From Acidiferrum sp963771295 (GTDB lineage Bacteria > Acidobacteriota > Terriglobia > Acidiferrales > UBA7541), in the NCBI GenBank assembly GCA_963771295.1, contig CAVYTB010000014.1:682001-746000 (forward strand): DNA of 64,000 nucleotides. The letters are read 5' to 3'. A program made the translations under genes and the position numbers. Shown here piece after piece: positions 25,565 to 35,204 of this stretch; within the stretch, counting starts at the first letter, position 1, and the number at the start of each line of letters is the position of its first letter. The notes beneath the pieces were generated by a model. That model ran no database searches and was not told where the DNA came from. It worked only from the letters and a program-made list of their open reading frames with translations.

Positions 25565-27550
25565 TTATTGCGTTCCGTTTAGGAACAGGCGCAGAACCCC
25601 TTCGCTTTGCGACCCGACTGACAGCACACCCTGTTGCGTCTCCACAATCCCGGTGAAGCGTCCTCGTTCCGCATCTTGATCCACACGCTCCCAGGTTTTT
25701 CCAGCGTCGCGCGAAACATACATTCCTCCGTCGCGCAATGCCGCGACCATAAGATCTTTTGTCCTGAGCCAATCTTCTAGCTGCCCCGCGGGCAGTCCTG
25801 CTTCGCGATGCTCCCAACGTGCTCCGCCGTCGTTGGACTGATAAAGCCCCTGAGCGGTCCCCAGAAACACGCGCCATCCGTCGGCTGTAGCGGCAACATC
25901 TATCCACCGCACGGCCGATCCAACCACTGGCAGATCGTTCCACACGGCTGTTGAGCCACCGTCGCTGGACATTCCGAGCTTGCCGTCTGCGGCCACGGCA
26001 ATCACTTGCGCGTTTTCCGACACCCATAGCGCCGCTGTGTTCGCAACACGAGCGAACGCGCGCAAACGCGAACAGTTGGCCGTGGGAGGGCACCTGAGCA
26101 AACCCTGGTTTGTGAACATGAATAGGTCGCCGGCGGCGAAGGCCAGCGAGTTGCCAACAATCTGCAGGGGTGCCGGCGCTGCAGGCCGCTTGCTCTTGAC
26201 GCTGCTCTTCGAGGCGGGCACCGAACCGGGCACAGGCCGAAACTTTCGCTCTTTCCAGGATGTAGCGGCATCGTCCCAAAGCCACAGCGACCCATCGTGC
26301 AATCTCGCGAGCCATCCCTCAAGCGTGCCGTAAATCCGCTCGACATTCTCTGGGTTAAGCTCGCGTTCCGTCGCCGCTCCGCTCTTTGTCAGCGGAATGG
26401 GCGCCCAGTTCGACCCGGCGTCCCGGCTTTCCAGCAGCCGCGCTCCGCCCGTTTGTAGCAGGATCAGCAGATGATTTGGCTGCGGTGGGTTGCCGATCAG
26501 TTGCGACACAACAATATGGGTAAATCCCATATTAGCTACGGAGAAGGTCTCGCCGGCATCATCACTCGCCAGGATGCCCTGCCCCTCCGTTCCGATCAGA
26601 ACTCGTCCCGGCTGCGCGCCAGCCGCTTGCAGGACCACCACGCCATTGATCACCCATTCCTTGGGCGTGGTTCGCTTCCAACTTTCTCCCGCGTCGCGCG
26701 TCACCCACAATCCTTCGGTGGTGGCAGCGTACAAGGTCTCAGGGTGCGCGGAATCCTGCACGATGGCTTGCGTGCGCCGCGCGGCATACGGAATGCCCTG
26801 CAGCTTGGTCCACGAGCCACCCTGGTTCTCGCTGCGATAAATGCCGGAGCAGGCGCTCAAATAGATGCGCTGAGGGTCGGTGGCATCCACGCGCAAACTC
26901 ATGATGTCAGAGTCGTCGATCAACCCGGCGATAACCGGATTCCAACTTTTTCCTCCATCGATGGTCTTCCATGGGAGGTGATACGTACCGGCATAAATCA
27001 CATTGCCATCGTGCGGATCAATGGCCAGAGAATCCAATCGCCGCAGCTCTTCGTCGCCCACCGGCGAAATTCTCTGCCAGCTTTTTCCCGAGTCATTTGA
27101 ACGAAACACACCACTGATGGTCCCGGCCACAAACTCTTTGGGATCTCCAGGCGCAATCTCCAAGGCGCGCACCGCTTCGCCTCGCAATCCCGCGAGCGTC
27201 CACGAGCGGCCCCCATCGTTGCTGCGGAACACACCGCCGCCCGCACCGGCTTCCTGGTACCACACCGCGGCAAACAGCCGGCCATTTGCTCCCGGCTCGC
27301 TAACCAGGCGCGAAACCACACCGTCGGTCCGCGTTCCCACCCTCCCTCGCAGTTCCCAGTGTCTACCGGCATCTTCGCTGGCAAACACATGCCCATCCGC
27401 CGTTCCTGCGTAGACTGCCGCCGGTGCGCCGGTTCCCAGTGACACCACCATGCCGCCTTCCGGGCCAAGCCGCTGCCAATGCTGCGCGCGAGCGTTCGGT
27501 GCCAGGCACGCGCACAGCAACAGCCCTGCGATATCGATTCGCACTTTCAA
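25565..27550 (-). CDS. Exported BNR-repeat beta-propeller protein (Ycf48/sortilin-like)
   Basis: 661 residues with a signal peptide (cleavage near NARAQ, residue 23). At least ten copies of the Asp-box pattern SxDxGxxW run along it: SEDAGRHWE, SNDGGRSWT, SNDSGKSWQ, TIDGGKSWN, SENQGGSWT, TRDAGESWK, SDDAGETFS, SRDAGSNWA, SNDGGARWE and SRDAGKTWE. Asp boxes mark turns of beta-propellers (sialidase, Ycf48, VPS10). Catalytic arginines of a sialidase are not apparent, so a binding or scaffold role is more likely. No Sec-independent sorting tag is seen. It is separated from the upstream OmpA-like gene by a terminator. Confidence 0.85.
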   Translation of the reverse strand: MKVRIDIAGLLLCACLAPNARAQHWQRLGPEGGMVVSLGTGAPAAVYAGTADGHVFASEDAGRHWELRGRVGTRTDGVVSRLVSEPGANGRLFAAVWYQEAGAGGGVFRSNDGGRSWTLAGLRGEAVRALEIAPGDPKEFVAGTISGVFRSNDSGKSWQRISPVGDEELRRLDSLAIDPHDGNVIYAGTYHLPWKTIDGGKSWNPVIAGLIDDSDIMSLRVDATDPQRIYLSACSGIYRSENQGGSWTKLQGIPYAARRTQAIVQDSAHPETLYAATTEGLWVTRDAGESWKRTTPKEWVINGVVVLQAAGAQPGRVLIGTEGQGILASDDAGETFSVANMGFTHIVVSQLIGNPPQPNHLLILLQTGGARLLESRDAGSNWAPIPLTKSGAATERELNPENVERIYGTLEGWLARLHDGSLWLWDDAATSWKERKFRPVPGSVPASKSSVKSKRPAAPAPLQIVGNSLAFAAGDLFMFTNQGLLRCPPTANCSRLRAFARVANTAALWVSENAQVIAVAADGKLGMSSDGGSTAVWNDLPVVGSAVRWIDVAATADGWRVFLGTAQGLYQSNDGGARWEHREAGLPAGQLEDWLRTKDLMVAALRDGGMYVSRDAGKTWERVDQDAERGRFTGIVETQQGVLSVGSQSEGVLRLFLNGTQ

Positions 27551-27581
27551 CTCATGATCCTCTCGCTGAAATTTTACCTAC

Positions 27582-27619
27582 AAAAAAAACGGGCTCTCCG
27601 AATTCTTCTCGGAGAGCCC
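27582..27619 (-). terminator. Rho-independent terminator of the OmpA-like gene
   Basis: A 10-bp perfect stem, gggctctccg (27591-27600) with cggagagccc (27610-27619), has a 9-base loop. On the minus strand it is followed by a run of eight T (27582-27589). It lies 66 bases past the stop at 27685. Confidence 0.9.
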
Positions 27620-27684
27620 GCGTTGATGTTTTGTTGTCAGGGCATCGCACGAGCTAGTCACACTCGTTTCGCGCCCCGAGTTTC

Positions 27685-29376
27685 TTAGTACGTGGCGCCT
27701 TCCGGCACGACCACGAACTCGACGCGACGGTTGTCCTTTTCGGACCCCTTCTCGGTCGATGCGGTGCCAGTGCGAGTGCTGATGCGCGAAGCGTCGATGC
27801 CCTTCTCGACGATGTACTTCTTCGCGAGTTCAGCGCGCTGTTCTGCCAGCTTGGCAGCCTTGGGTTCCTTGCCATCTGCATAACCCACGACCACGAGCTT
27901 GGCATTGGGATCGCTCTTCAAGCGGAGAGCCACGTCATCGCCAACGCGCTTGCAAGCGTTGTCGAAGCGCGACGCGCCAACCTTGTTGTAGCCGCAATCG
28001 CCAACCTTGGCAGCTTGCGGTGGCGGCGCTGGCTTCTGAACGTCAACGTTGCAGGTGGCGCTGGTGCGACCGCCCTGACCGTCATCGGCCGTAGCAGTTA
28101 CCGTGACACTGCCCGCCGACAAGCCAGTGGAGTCAAATTGCGCGGAAGCGCCGGTGCCGGAAATCTGGCCACCCGTTGCCGAGTAGCTGTAGGTGATCGG
28201 ATCGCCGTCGGGATCGCTCGCCGTGGAATTAATGGCTACGCGCTCGCCCGCAAGAATCGGGCTGCGTTCTGGCGCGCAGGAAATGACCGGCGGACGGTTG
28301 GGCCGCTTGGTCACAGCGACGTCGACTGAGCAAGTAGCGGTGCCGCCGCGGCCGTCGTCGACCTTGGCGTTCACGGTGTAGGAGCCGATCGCCACTCCGC
28401 TGGAGTTCCAGCGGCCGTCTGGACCGGTTCCTTCAATCGCTCCGCCCGTCGCCGTATACGCGTAGGTCAAAGGATCGTTGTCCGCATCCGTTGCGTTCAC
28501 GTGGATACCGATCGGGTCGTTGGAGCCCTGGTAGACCGAGGGCTTATCCGCGGAGCATGCCGCAACCGGCGGATGATTGGGCTTCGGCGGCGCCGGCGGA
28601 TAGCCCCAGCGCAACACCAGTCCCGAACCGATGCGGAAGTTGTTTTGCCGGCCCTGTGGGTTCATCAGCGGGCCAGTGAAGTTCGTCATCAGGTAGTCTG
28701 CCTGGAAGAACCGCCAGGACAAATTCTTGAGCAGCACCACGTCCACGCCGCCGCCTGCAGCCAATGCGAAGGTGTTTTGCGTGTTGCTTCCCGTAACCTG
28801 CGGTCCGCCGCGTGCCGCGCCGACCATGAATTCAACGAAGGGCACGAAATGATCGAAACGTCGCAGGTTCAGACGGGGACCAAACAACCAGGTCTGGAAG
28901 CTCCCGGTGATGCTCGTCGACGTGTAGTCGGTTCCGTTCAGCACGAAGATGCTGCGAGAGAAATGGTAGGCGCCATACTCGGCATTCAAACCCAAATACT
29001 TGTTGGCATTGTAGGTGAATGATCCGGTAGCTCCAAAACTGTTCCAATTCTTGAACGAACACGGGCAGAAGTTAACGTACTGGAACATCCCCGCGATTTC
29101 ATACTTGGGCGTCAGCAGGCCCCAGGCATGACGGTTCCACGGATTGTTATCCCAATCTGAGAAGATGTCCGCTGGCCTCGCTGCCGCGGCTGCCGGCATC
29201 GGGAACAAGCTGCTCGATGCGGGGGCGATACTGAAGTCGCCCGCTGTGGCGTTCGTTGTTGCGGTACTCTCCGACGTGGTATTGCTCTTACTTGCTGTGC
29301 TCGCATCTTTCTGCTGCGCACAGAGTGGCAGAGCAAACAAAACGCCCATTGCCACAGTTGCACACCATTTGCGCAT
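27685..29376 (-). CDS. Outer-membrane OmpA-like protein with beta-barrel and two PKD/Ig-like repeats
   Basis: 563 residues. The signal peptide ends near LPLCAQQ. A barrel domain (about residues 60-275) shows alternating strands such as GSFTYNANKYLGLNAEYGAYHF. Two PKD/cadherin-like repeats follow (HPPVAACSAD...DADNDPLTYAYTATGG; RPPVISCAPE...DPDGDPITYSYSATGG), then a C-terminal OmpA domain with LVVVGYADGKEPKAAKLAEQRA and the peptidoglycan-binding end DNRRVEFVVVP. ATG 29376 is chosen over 29421 because AGGGAGG lies seven bases upstream. It likely tethers the outer membrane to peptidoglycan. A 12-bp inverted repeat sits in its leader. Confidence 0.9.
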   Translation of the reverse strand: MRKWCATVAMGVLFALPLCAQQKDASTASKSNTTSESTATTNATAGDFSIAPASSSLFPMPAAAAARPADIFSDWDNNPWNRHAWGLLTPKYEIAGMFQYVNFCPCSFKNWNSFGATGSFTYNANKYLGLNAEYGAYHFSRSIFVLNGTDYTSTSITGSFQTWLFGPRLNLRRFDHFVPFVEFMVGAARGGPQVTGSNTQNTFALAAGGGVDVVLLKNLSWRFFQADYLMTNFTGPLMNPQGRQNNFRIGSGLVLRWGYPPAPPKPNHPPVAACSADKPSVYQGSNDPIGIHVNATDADNDPLTYAYTATGGAIEGTGPDGRWNSSGVAIGSYTVNAKVDDGRGGTATCSVDVAVTKRPNRPPVISCAPERSPILAGERVAINSTASDPDGDPITYSYSATGGQISGTGASAQFDSTGLSAGSVTVTATADDGQGGRTSATCNVDVQKPAPPPQAAKVGDCGYNKVGASRFDNACKRVGDDVALRLKSDPNAKLVVVGYADGKEPKAAKLAEQRAELAKKYIVEKGIDASRISTRTGTASTEKGSEKDNRRVEFVVVPEGATY

Positions 29377-29418
29377 AGTATTCCTCCCTGAATTCGATCC
29401 TAAGAAACCCGTGTATCT

Positions 29419-29468
29419 CATGCGTCTTCTCCTAGATTCTTCCCGCTGCGCTGGACAGAAGACGCATG
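29419..29468. repeat. 12-bp perfect inverted repeat ahead of the OmpA-like gene
   Basis: CATGCGTCTTCT (29419-29430) and AGAAGACGCATG (29457-29468), separated by 26 bases, lie 43-92 bases upstream of the start at 29376. It can form a stable hairpin in the minus-strand leader or act as a split operator. No second copy is seen in the window. Confidence 0.5.
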
Positions 29469-29696
29469 GCAGTACGCAGCGCTAGACATGTTCCTCTTCT
29501 ATGGGCGGTTTTGCGGCTGAATCTCTCTCGCGGGCCGCGAGGTACAGATGGACACCAGCCGCAGTGCACAAAGCATATTCCACAAGTTCATCATTCTGCA
29601 AGTGTTTCCTTGCAGTTACCCACAACCCCTCTCCCGCGCGGCCCAAGCGCCATTTTCTTCATTCGCCGGTTCCTTTGCGTTACACTATTTTTCTTC

Positions 29697-30608
29697 ATGA
29701 ATTCCATTGTCCCTTTAGATCTTGATTGGCAAGGCCGGCCGCGCGCCATCGCCTCTGGTTTACTGCTGTCCCGCGATTTTCGCGCGCTCGTGGATCCCGG
29801 TCCCTCCTCCACACTGCAGAATCTTCGCGAGCAACTCGCCGCTCACCACTGCTCCGTCGCCGACCTGCAAGCCATTTTCTTGACGCACATTCATCTGGAC
29901 CACGCCGGCGCCAGCGGTTCCCTGGTACAAGAAAATCCTCATCTGCAGGTTTATGTTCACTCGCGCGGCGCCGATCACATGGCCGATCCTTCCAATTTGC
30001 TCGCCAGCGCTCAGCGGTTGTACGGCGGCGATATGCGCCGTCTGTTCGGCGACTTTCTGCCGGTGCCCAAGCAAAACCTGCACGTGCTCGCGGGCGGCGA
30101 GACGCTTTCCTTCGGTTCACGGGAATTGCGCGTGCTCTATACGCCTGGTCACGCATTCCATCACGTCACCTATTTTGACCCTGCCGAAGGCGTCGCGTTC
30201 GTCGGAGACACCGCAGGCATCTGCATTGAAGGACAACCGTTCATTCTTCCCGCCACTCCTCCACCGGATATTCAAATAGAACTGTGGGACGCTTCTCTCG
30301 ATGCCATCGCGAAGCTTCAGCCGCGGCAATTGTTTCTGACACACTTCGGTTTCTCCGATCAGCCTGCAAACCACATCGCGCACTATCGCGAGCGTCTGCA
30401 CCGCTGGAGCGATATCGCAGCTCAAATCCTCGGTACCGGACACGACGAACAGCAGGCCGCTGAAGCTTTCGTGCAAGAAGTTACCCACGAAGCCGGCGCC
30501 ACCTTGTCTGCCGAGGAAATTTCTCAGTACGGCTTCGTCGGTGCGTTCAACCTTTCCTGGCTGGGGCTGGCTCGCTACCATCGCAAACGGATGGCTTCCC
30601 ATCCTTGA
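29697..30608 (+). CDS. Metallo-beta-lactamase-fold hydrolase
   Basis: 303 residues. The metal-binding motif HIHLDH is at residues 64-69; TPGHAFHH, VGDTAG and LTHFGF supply the remaining ligands expected of the glyoxalase II-like MBL fold. The C-terminal helical part (about residues 210-300) is additional. ATG 29697 is chosen because upstream in-frame codons look non-coding. TACACT at 29681-29686 would start the transcript two or three bases before the ATG, so the message may be almost leaderless. It is a stand-alone gene; the substrate is unknown, with thioesters or lactones possible. Confidence 0.87.
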   Translation: MNSIVPLDLDWQGRPRAIASGLLLSRDFRALVDPGPSSTLQNLREQLAAHHCSVADLQAIFLTHIHLDHAGASGSLVQENPHLQVYVHSRGADHMADPSNLLASAQRLYGGDMRRLFGDFLPVPKQNLHVLAGGETLSFGSRELRVLYTPGHAFHHVTYFDPAEGVAFVGDTAGICIEGQPFILPATPPPDIQIELWDASLDAIAKLQPRQLFLTHFGFSDQPANHIAHYRERLHRWSDIAAQILGTGHDEQQAAEAFVQEVTHEAGATLSAEEISQYGFVGAFNLSWLGLARYHRKRMASHP

Positions 30609-30651
30609 AATAGTTGTGTGGCAATGACTCGTGGTTCGAATGGAGGCGCGC

Positions 30652-31560
30652 ATGCAGCGATTGACGATTTCAATGGTGCGCAAACGCGCCGCAATCGTGG
30701 CCTTGGCCGGGCTCCTCGGCTTCGGCCCGTTGGCCGCTAACGATGCGAATTACCAGCAATCCGTCGAAAAGTGGCGGCAGGCCTACCAGGCCAAGCTCAC
30801 CTCTGATGCCGGCTGGCTCACCGTCGCGGGCCTTTTCTGGATGCACGACGGAGAAAACACTTTCGGCTCCGATCCGAAGAACAATATTGTTCTGCCGACT
30901 GGCGCTCCGGCGTTCGCCGGAGTCTTCACATTTCATGCCGGCAAGACGTCGATGCGTCTGAATTCCGGCGTGGCCGCAACAATGAACGGAAAGCCGGTGC
31001 AAACCGCGGACTTGCGCCCCGACTCTCGCGAGGATCGCGTTGTACTGGGCGACTTGACCTTGTATGTGCACGCCAGCGGCGACCGCTTCGCAATCCGCAT
31101 GAAGGACAAAAACTCGCAACTGCGCAAGAGTTTCACTGGCTTGAACTGGTTTCCCATTGATTCCGCGTATCACGTCACCGCGAAATTTGTTTCCTACCCA
31201 ACTCCGAAGGAACTGGACTCGCAGAATGTGTTAGGCGATGCCATCAAGTTGAAGGTCATCGGCTATCTCACTTTTTCTCTGAAAGGACAGCCGGTTCGCC
31301 TGGATGCAGAGGAAAATGACTCCGCGCCCGGCCTGTTCATCGTCTTCCGCGATCTCACCAGCGGCAAGCTCACCTACCCCGCTTCGCGTTTTCTGGATGC
31401 CGACGTCCCCAAGGTTGGCGCTGTCGAACTGGATTTCAACGAAGCCTACAATCCACCTTGCGCGTACAATCCGTTCACGACTTGCCCTCTTCCATTGCCG
31501 GGCAACCGCCTACAAATCGAAATCCCCGCCGGCGAAAAACTCTACAAGCACAGCCACTAG
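30652..31560 (+). CDS. DUF1684 family exported protein
   Basis: 302 residues from ATG 30652 (GGAGG five bases upstream; a GTG at 30631 is less likely). A hydrophobic leader (VALAGLLGFGPLAAN) precedes the DUF1684 core: YQQSVEKWRQAYQAKLTSDAGWLTVAGLFWMHDGENTFGSDP at its start, then WFPIDSAYHVTAKF and the closing signature DFNEAYNPPCAYNPFTTCPLPLPGNRL. The family is widespread and has no proven activity; a Zn-type or calycin-like fold has been proposed for relatives. It follows the MBL gene by 43 bases, so the two may be cotranscribed. Confidence 0.85.
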   Translation: MQRLTISMVRKRAAIVALAGLLGFGPLAANDANYQQSVEKWRQAYQAKLTSDAGWLTVAGLFWMHDGENTFGSDPKNNIVLPTGAPAFAGVFTFHAGKTSMRLNSGVAATMNGKPVQTADLRPDSREDRVVLGDLTLYVHASGDRFAIRMKDKNSQLRKSFTGLNWFPIDSAYHVTAKFVSYPTPKELDSQNVLGDAIKLKVIGYLTFSLKGQPVRLDAEENDSAPGLFIVFRDLTSGKLTYPASRFLDADVPKVGAVELDFNEAYNPPCAYNPFTTCPLPLPGNRLQIEIPAGEKLYKHSH

Positions 31561-31749
31561 CACATCACCGCGCAGTCCGACTATGAGTTCCGGGTGCCAC
31601 CCGATTCCAGAGGATTCGGCCACCGAGCGTGCTAGGATTCCTTTTACAGGAAGCGTTCCATGTCCTGCCATCACCGCAATCAAACGGCGTTCGCTTGTAG
31701 TCTTAACTTTTTAGATTCGTAACATATCTGACGAAGGAGAACCAAACGC

Positions 31750-32130
31750 ATGGCGCGCAAAATAGCCTATTGGGTCAGCACGGGCGTGGTCGCCGCAATG
31801 TCGCTGTTCGCCGCATACGCTTACCTCTCCGGCGGTCCGCAAGCGGTTCAGGGCTTCGCCCACGTGGGATATCCACAGCAACTGCGCATTCTTCTGGGGA
31901 TCGCCAAACTCCTTGGCGCCATCACCCTCGTCGCCCCCGGCGTGGTGAAGCTCAAAGAGTGGGCCTATGCCGGATTCACATTCGCCTGGATCGCGGCATG
32001 CATTGCGCACTATCTTGCAAAAGATGGCCCCGTAGCATTTATGCCGCTGGTATTACTGCTGCTTCTCGCCGTCTCGTATGTCACGCGGGCGGCAAATCGC
32101 CAGTGGCCCGCTAAAGCCACGGCGGTTTAA
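31750..32130 (+). CDS. DoxX-like small membrane protein
   Basis: 126 residues with four predicted helices (VSTGVVAAMSLFAAYAYLSGG; RILLGIAKLLGAITLVAPG; WAYAGFTFAWIAACIAHY; FMPLVLLLLLAVSYVTRAA). The pattern GYPQQLRILLGIAKLLGA and LKEWAYAGFTF is typical of DoxX-like proteins, which are linked to quinone or redox stress in some relatives but mostly uncharacterised. AAGGAG lies ten bases upstream of ATG 31750. Confidence 0.82.
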   Translation: MARKIAYWVSTGVVAAMSLFAAYAYLSGGPQAVQGFAHVGYPQQLRILLGIAKLLGAITLVAPGVVKLKEWAYAGFTFAWIAACIAHYLAKDGPVAFMPLVLLLLLAVSYVTRAANRQWPAKATAV

Positions 32131-32159
32131 TTGTCCGCCAGCAGCGGCCGAGGATCCGA

Positions 32160-33626
32160 ATGCTAATTCGCTTGGTTTTGTTGTTTGCCCTTCTGCTGCA
32201 GACCCTCAGTGCCGACACGATCCGGCTGCATCCGCAGAATCCGCACTACTTTCTGTTTCGCGGCAAGGCTGTCGCGCTGATTTCCAGCGGTGAACATTAC
32301 GGCGCCGTCCTCAACGCCGATTTCGACTATCACCGCTACCTCTCCACTCTCGAAGCCGACGGATTGAACTACACGCGCCTGTTTGGCGGTATTTACATCG
32401 AAGTCCCCGGCAAGTCTTTCGGCATTTTGCGCAATGATCTTGCTCCCTTGCCCGGCCGCTACCTGGCTCCCTGGGCGCGCAGCGAAACCCCGGGCTATGC
32501 CGGTGGCGGAACGAAGTTCGATCTGGAACGCTGGGACCCGGAATACTTTGCGCGGTATCGCGATTTTCTCGCGCAGGCCGCCAAACGCCGTATCGTCGTT
32601 GAAATCACACTTTTTTCTTCTCACTACGATGAAGCGCAGTGGAACGTCAGCGTCCTGAATCCCGCGAACAATGTGAACTCCACGGATTCCTGGGACTGGC
32701 GCAAAATTCACACTCTCGAAAATGGCAATGCGCTAAAGTTTCAAGAACTCTACGTCCGCAAGCTCGTACACGAAGCCAACGATTTCGGCAATGTCATCTT
32801 CGAAATTCAGAATGAGCCCTGGTCCGACCGCCCCGTCCCAGTCGGCATCACCAATCCCTATCTTTGGCCTCCCGGTCGCGACACATTCCCCAATTCTGTA
32901 GAGGTAGCCGACGAGCTCTCACTCGCGTGGCAAGCTAGTGTCCTGGAATGGATCAGCAGCGAAGAGGCCTCTCTTCCAAACAAGCATCTCATCGCGCAAA
33001 ATTACTGCAACTTTTACTCTTCGGTGCGGGACCTTCTCCCCGGCGTGAGCATCATCAATTTTCACTATGCCTATCCGCAGGTCATGCTCTCCAACTACGG
33101 CCTTGGCAAGGCGCTCTCTTATGATGAAACTGGATTCCTCGGCCACGACGACGCGCCCTATCTGCGCCAGGCTTGGAATTTCATGCTCTCGGGCGGCAGC
33201 GTTTTCGATCATCTCGACTATTCTTTCAGCCCTGGCCACGAGGATGGCTCCGACACGGCGCCAAACGGACCCGGCGGCGGCAGCGCCGCGCTTCGCCACC
33301 AGTTTCGAATCTTGAGCGATTTTCTGCGCTCGTTTTCGCTCGTCGATCTGCGGCCCGATTCGCAAACGATCCTGCACGCAAGCGGAGTGATTCCCCACGG
33401 CCTCTCCGATACGAAAGGCCACTTTGCTTTTTATTTTGACGGCAAGGGTCCTACAGAAGTGAACTTCAAACTTCCCGCAGGCGATTATTCAGCGGAGTGG
33501 ATCAATGTACTGACCGGGGAGTCGACACAGCGAGAAAGGTTTTTGCACCACGGCGGAGAAAAACGGCTGCTAAGCCCGGCATTCGAGCACGGCATCGCGC
33601 TGCGTCTGGTGCGAGCGAACCGCTAG
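32160..33626 (+). CDS. Exported glycoside-hydrolase-like protein (clan A TIM barrel, GH5-like)
   Basis: 488 residues with a signal peptide (LIRLVLLFALLLQTLSAD). A TIM-barrel enzyme of the cellulase clan is suggested by FRGKAVALISSGEHYGAVLN at strand 1, the acid/base-type motif FEIQNEPW (about residue 220) and the nucleophile-type motif LSYDETGF (about residue 325). A small C-terminal beta domain follows (FAFYFDGKGPTEVNFKLPAGDYSAEWINVLTGE), which resembles collagen-binding or putative glycosidase C-terminal modules. GAGGA lies about five bases before ATG 32160. The substrate is unknown. It ends four bases from the convergent aspartate kinase stop. Confidence 0.75.
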   Translation: MLIRLVLLFALLLQTLSADTIRLHPQNPHYFLFRGKAVALISSGEHYGAVLNADFDYHRYLSTLEADGLNYTRLFGGIYIEVPGKSFGILRNDLAPLPGRYLAPWARSETPGYAGGGTKFDLERWDPEYFARYRDFLAQAAKRRIVVEITLFSSHYDEAQWNVSVLNPANNVNSTDSWDWRKIHTLENGNALKFQELYVRKLVHEANDFGNVIFEIQNEPWSDRPVPVGITNPYLWPPGRDTFPNSVEVADELSLAWQASVLEWISSEEASLPNKHLIAQNYCNFYSSVRDLLPGVSIINFHYAYPQVMLSNYGLGKALSYDETGFLGHDDAPYLRQAWNFMLSGGSVFDHLDYSFSPGHEDGSDTAPNGPGGGSAALRHQFRILSDFLRSFSLVDLRPDSQTILHASGVIPHGLSDTKGHFAFYFDGKGPTEVNFKLPAGDYSAEWINVLTGESTQRERFLHHGGEKRLLSPAFEHGIALRLVRANR

Positions 33627-33630
33627 CAAT

Positions 33631-35058
33631 CTAAACGCCGTTTGGCTTTTCCAGCTCGAACTCGCGGTGCAATGCCAGCAACGCCGCTTTCACGTCTTTT
33701 CCCTCGATCACGAAGGAAATGTTGGACTCCGAAGAGCCCTGGGCAATGGCAATAATGTTGATGCTCTCTCGGCCCATAGCATTGAAGGTGCGCCCGGCGA
33801 TTCCAGGTATGCCGCGCATGTTTTCTCCAACCACCGCAACAATCGCGATGTTCGGATCGATGGTGATGTGCTCCACGGTCTGGTGCGCCAGATCATTGGC
33901 AAACTCTTTCTTCATGGCATCCACCGTGGTTTGCGCATCCGCCGCGGAAACGATGAAGCAGATATCGTTCTGCGAAGAAGACTGCGAAATCAGTAGCACA
34001 TTGGCGCGCTTTTCCGCAGTAGTCGAAAAGGTTCGGCCAACAACGTCGGGGACACCCACGATTCCCGGCCCGCCCACGCTGATAAGCGCCACATCGCGGA
34101 TGGCCGTCAGCGCTTTCACACCGGCGCTCATGCCGCCCCGCCCTGCCGGCGTAATTTTGGTTCCCAGGCGTTCCGGCTGAAAGCTGTTGCGGATCCACAC
34201 CGGTATGGCGGCCTGCACCACCGGCTTTAATGTTTTTGGATGCAACACCTTCGCGCCGAAATAGGCTAGTTCCGCGGCTTCGCGGTAGGAAATCACCGGG
34301 ATGGTCTGCGCCTCATTCACCAGGCGCGGGTCTGCCGTCAGCACGCCGTCCACGTCTGTCCAGATGATCACTTCGTCCGCGCCGATGGCCGCACCCAGGA
34401 TGGTTGCCGAATAATCGGAACCGCCGCGGCCCAGCGTCGTCAACTGGCCGCCTGCCGTGGCGCCAATAAATCCCGTCACGATCGGCACAATGCCCTTTTC
34501 CAGCAATGGCAATAAGCGCGCCTGAGATTTTTCATGCGTCAATCTCATTTGCGGTTCCGCGCCGCCATGGAACGCATCCGTCACGATCAGTTCCGTCGCT
34601 TCGATCGCTTCGCTCGGCAATCCCAGTTCTCGCACCGACATCGATACCAGCGGCGCCGATAGCCGCTCTCCCAAACTGGAGATCGCGTCCAACGTGCGTG
34701 GCGTCAACTCCCGCAGCAAAGCCGTTCCTTCACACAAGCGCCGGCCTTCGGCGAGCACCGTATCGATTTTCTTTCGAAGTTGGCAGCGTTCCGCGTCGTT
34801 CTGGGTCAGGTTCAGCAGCACCGCCTCATGCTGCGCGCGCAAGCCTTCAATCGCGTCCACCGATTCCTGAACATTGCCGGACTGCGCCTTGTTCGCGGCT
34901 TCGATCAGCCGGTTGGTTACTCCACTCATCGCGGAAACCACCGCGACGCAAGCTTTTTCGCGCGCGCCCTTGGAAATGATCTGCGCAGTTCGCGCAATGC
35001 ATGCCGCGTCTCCCACCGACGTGCCGCCAAATTTCATCACTTGCAATCGAGGTTTCAT
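33631..35058 (-). CDS. lysC: Aspartate kinase
   Basis: 475-residue monofunctional enzyme that phosphorylates aspartate, the first step to lysine, threonine and methionine. KFGGTSVGD (residues 9-17) binds ATP; GFIGATAGGQLTTLGRGGSDYSA and WTDVDGVLTADPRLV are family signatures. Two ACT domains at the C-terminus (VALISVGGPGIVGVPDVVGRTF; IAVVGENMRGIPGIAGRTF) imply feedback control by amino acids. The length suits the ThrA/LysC type III form rather than the short alpha-beta form. No homoserine dehydrogenase fusion. Stand-alone, convergent with the hydrolase gene. Confidence 0.95.
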   Translation of the reverse strand: MKPRLQVMKFGGTSVGDAACIARTAQIISKGAREKACVAVVSAMSGVTNRLIEAANKAQSGNVQESVDAIEGLRAQHEAVLLNLTQNDAERCQLRKKIDTVLAEGRRLCEGTALLRELTPRTLDAISSLGERLSAPLVSMSVRELGLPSEAIEATELIVTDAFHGGAEPQMRLTHEKSQARLLPLLEKGIVPIVTGFIGATAGGQLTTLGRGGSDYSATILGAAIGADEVIIWTDVDGVLTADPRLVNEAQTIPVISYREAAELAYFGAKVLHPKTLKPVVQAAIPVWIRNSFQPERLGTKITPAGRGGMSAGVKALTAIRDVALISVGGPGIVGVPDVVGRTFSTTAEKRANVLLISQSSSQNDICFIVSAADAQTTVDAMKKEFANDLAHQTVEHITIDPNIAIVAVVGENMRGIPGIAGRTFNAMGRESINIIAIAQGSSESNISFVIEGKDVKAALLALHREFELEKPNGV

Positions 35059-35204
35059 CGCGCTCCGCTTTACTGCTTCACTGGCTCAACGAATGTCTAG
35101 TTCCCGCTGTTCCTATTTTAGGGCTTTCGCCACTCCACTCCGCAGCATTCCATCCATCGATTTATCGAATTGGATACATCGATTTATTGGTGCGCGTGAA
35201 GGCG

